Positions 62,589-64,000 of a stretch of DNA of 64,000 bases are shown in pieces. The notes under the pieces are model-generated. The model was not told the DNA's origin, did no database searches, and worked only from the letters and a program-made list of their open reading frames with translations. Source of the stretch: Ardenticatenaceae bacterium (GTDB taxonomy: Bacteria; Chloroflexota; Anaerolineae; Promineifilales; Promineifilaceae); the NCBI GenBank assembly GCA_020634395.1, contig JACKBU010000006.1, positions 152,254 to 216,253 of the forward strand, in the 5' to 3' direction. Made by a program: the position numbers and the translations under genes. Numbering within the stretch: the first letter of the stretch is position 1; each line of letters opens with the position of its first letter.

Positions 62589-62630
62589 GAGACTAGAGAC
62601 TAGAGACTCGCTCAATCTCCAATCTCCTTC
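62589..62630. repeat. 7-bp period array between convergent genes
   Basis: Six units fill the space between the small membrane protein stop and the ABC-F stop: GAGACTA twice, GAGACTC, GCTCAAT, CTCCAAT, CTCCTTC. The left half (GAGACT) and right half (AATCTCC) are roughly complementary. As with the other arrays, one edge touches a stop codon. Confidence 0.8.
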
Positions 62631-64000
62631 TTATCCCGCCTGCAATTCATCCCACTCCGCCACCAGCGCCTCCAGCGTCGTTTGCGCCGTTTCCTGCTCC
62701 AACAGCAGGCGGGCGATTTCGCTTTCGTCGGCGGCGGCTTGGGCGGCGGCTAATTCCCGTTCGATCTGTTCCAGCCACACCTCGGCGTCTTCCACCTCAT
62801 CCACCAGTTCACGCATCCGTTGGGCGCGGCTGCGCTGCTGCTTTTTGCCCTTGCGCGGCGAGACAGGCACGGCCGTTATCTCTTCAATCCAGTCCAGATC
62901 CACCGGCGGCGGGGCTGGTTCCACCGGTTCAGAAGGCAGCGGCACTTTGGCCGCTTCCCCCGCCTCGGCTTCCACCTGCCCCTTCGCCGCCACGTACGCC
63001 TCATACGTGCCGTGGAAGATGTGCAGACGGCCGTCTACCAATTCCCAAATCTGCGTTGCCAACCGGCTCACCAGATACCGGTCATGCGACACCAGCACAA
63101 TCGTGCCGTCGAACTGCTCCAGCACTGTTTGCAGCACCTCCTGCGACGGGATGTCCAGGTGATTGGTCGGCTCGTCGAGGAGCAAGAAGTTGGCCCCGGT
63201 CAGCGCCAGGATGGCCAGCGCCAGCCGCCCGCGCTCGCCGCCGCTGAGGGCCGACACGCGCTTAAACACGTCGTCGCCCCGGAAAAGGTAGCGCGCCAGA
63301 TAGCTGCGCGCCTCCAATTCGGTCACGTCCTGGTGACGGCGCACCTCGTCCAGCACGCGGTTGCTCTGGATGAGTTGGTCGTGGGCCTGGGCGAAGTAGC
63401 CCATTTGCAGATTGTCGCCCAGCAGCAGTTCGCCGTGCCGGGGAGCAATCTCGCCCATCAAGAGCCGCAAAAAGGCCGTTTTGCCGCTGCCGTTTGGCCC
63501 GATGAGGGCGGCGCAGGCGTTGCGCTCCAGCTTGATGTCTTCGGCCTCAAACAGCAGCGTGCCGGGATAGCCCACGGCCAGATCTTTGGTGCGCAGGACC
63601 GTGCGCGTGCTGCGTTCGGCCGCTTCCAGCTTCATTTTGAGCTGCGGCGTGCGCTCCTGCGGCGGGATGAGCGCTCGCACGCGCCGCTCGGCCTCATTAA
63701 TGCTGATGGTGCGCACGCGGCCGCCAACTTCCAGCCAGCTTTTGGCCTGTAGTTCGGCCAGCGACGCGCCCGCTTCGGCCTGCTCCAGCAGCACAATGTC
63801 GCGCGTGAGGCGCTTGAGCTTACCTTTGGCGATGTCGGTTTTGCCCCCGGCAATGTGCTTGCGAATGAAGGCGATCTCCTCGTCCAACCGCGCCTTTTCG
63901 CTGAGGAAAAGCTGGCGCTCGCGTTCCAGTTCGTCGGCGCGCTGGCGCACGTAGCTGCTGTAGCCGCCGCGATAGGCCTGAAAACGGCCGTCACTCATCT
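62631..64000 (-). CDS. ABC-F ATPase, C-terminal part (runs off right edge)
   Basis: The last 455 or more residues of an ABC-F protein, a soluble twin-ATPase family that acts on ribosomes in translation control or antibiotic protection. The window holds the end of the first ATPase domain/linker with coiled coil and the second domain, with GPNGSGKTAFLRLL (Walker A), LSGGERGRLALAIL (signature) and FLLLDEPTNHLDI (Walker B). The C-terminal extension has basic and coiled-coil segments (EVEDAEVWLEQIERELAAAQ). The start lies beyond the window; the ATG at 63998 is internal. Subfamily cannot be fixed from this part. Confidence 0.92.
   Translation of the reverse strand, partial: MSDGRFQAYRGGYSSYVRQRADELERERQLFLSEKARLDEEIAFIRKHIAGGKTDIAKGKLKRLTRDIVLLEQAEAGASLAELQAKSWLEVGGRVRTISINEAERRVRALIPPQERTPQLKMKLEAAERSTRTVLRTKDLAVGYPGTLLFEAEDIKLERNACAALIGPNGSGKTAFLRLLMGEIAPRHGELLLGDNLQMGYFAQAHDQLIQSNRVLDEVRRHQDVTELEARSYLARYLFRGDDVFKRVSALSGGERGRLALAILALTGANFLLLDEPTNHLDIPSQEVLQTVLEQFDGTIVLVSHDRYLVSRLATQIWELVDGRLHIFHGTYEAYVAAKGQVEAEAGEAAKVPLPSEPVEPAPPPVDLDWIEEITAVPVSPRKGKKQQRSRAQRMRELVDEVEDAEVWLEQIERELAAAQAAADESEIARLLLEQETAQTTLEALVAEWDELQAG

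Larger units (their letters stand above)
66..63991. repeat. Interspersed palindrome ACGGCCGT, about 110 copies
   Basis: The 8-bp perfect palindrome ACGGCCGT, often extended to AAACGGCCGTTT, recurs from 66-73 to 63984-63991. My manual count is about 110 copies, one per roughly 580 bp; base composition predicts one to two. Copies lie in genes on both strands and in spacers. Inside genes they read as Thr-Ala-Val, Xaa-Gly-Arg or Arg-Pro according to frame. Dense spots are the LysM/M23 gene at 41382 (four copies) and the pseudouridine synthase at 59135 (four). Poor stretches are about 4240-7360, 12160-14140, 28030-30070 and 38660-41480. The pattern resembles HIP1 of cyanobacteria, with a different sequence. 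The count is by eye and may be off by a few. Confidence 0.93.

Noticed and set aside
62820..63752. Plus-strand open frame of 310 codons opposite the ABC-F gene
   Set aside because: It is the complementary shadow of a conserved ATPase and has no family features; high GC keeps it open.
66..63991. Idea that CGGCCG sites are restriction sites of an active EagI-like system
   Set aside because: Restriction targets are usually avoided, not enriched, and no restriction gene is in the window; a methylation role is still possible.
1..64000. tRNA or rRNA genes
   Set aside because: I looked for T-loop-like GTTCGA and acceptor-stem pairs and for rRNA-like stretches and found none that hold up; a covariance search was not possible.

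Overview
The window is about 64 kb of bacterial chromosome with mid-50s GC (judged by eye). The gene types point to a member of the Chloroflexota, probably an Anaerolineae/Caldilineae-like lineage: a rearranged cbb3 oxidase, DUF2079 and GT39-type membrane glycosyltransferases, DUF4386/DUF6326 membrane proteins, an alpha2-type glycyl-tRNA synthetase, and a membrane protein with a helix-hairpin-helix tail. The placement is an inference from gene families; there is no rRNA, and I saw no tRNA gene or CRISPR array.

Layout. 1-136 (minus): start of a lipoprotein gene leaving the window. 545-3639 (minus): five-gene membrane/cytochrome c operon. 3779-6241: large LuxR-type ATPase regulator, then an IS3 transposase remnant. 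6764-15365 (minus): respiratory cluster with a PAS sensor kinase, NarL-type response regulator, CcoN, a pentaheme CcoO fusion, a CcoS-like protein, a separate CcoP-like membrane subunit, a small ferredoxin-like-fold protein and a CcoI-type copper ATPase. 15618-29269: accessory region of regulators, small membrane proteins, oxidoreductases, GNAT, two serine-hydrolase lipoproteins (the second frameshifted), gene fragments and a 21-bp minisatellite. 29781-36015 (minus): fatty-acid beta-oxidation operon (two acyl-CoA dehydrogenases, FadN-type fusion, thiolase). 36104-48017: housekeeping block (folP, folK, glyS, ClC channel, LysM/M23 protein, prs, aat, M20 dipeptidase, scpB). 48113-59065: membrane glycosyltransferase region ending in a decayed copy. 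59135-64000: pseudouridine synthase, cmk, a PDZ/radical-SAM protein, a small membrane protein and the end of an ABC-F gene.

Two repeat systems run through everything. The 8-bp palindrome ACGGCCGT occurs about 110 times by hand count, where one or two would be expected by chance. It lies inside and between genes, as HIP1 does in cyanobacteria. Separately, short tandem arrays with 7- or 8-bp period, usually in two inverse-complementary halves, sit at gene junctions and once inside a coding sequence. All three inner junctions of the beta-oxidation operon carry one.

The most interesting functional locus is the oxidase cluster. CcoN keeps every catalytic residue, but the usual diheme CcoP is absent as a gene. 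Instead CcoO carries four extra cytochrome c domains, and the CcoP membrane portion is encoded separately. A promoter with two palindromes lies between the two-component system and ccoN.
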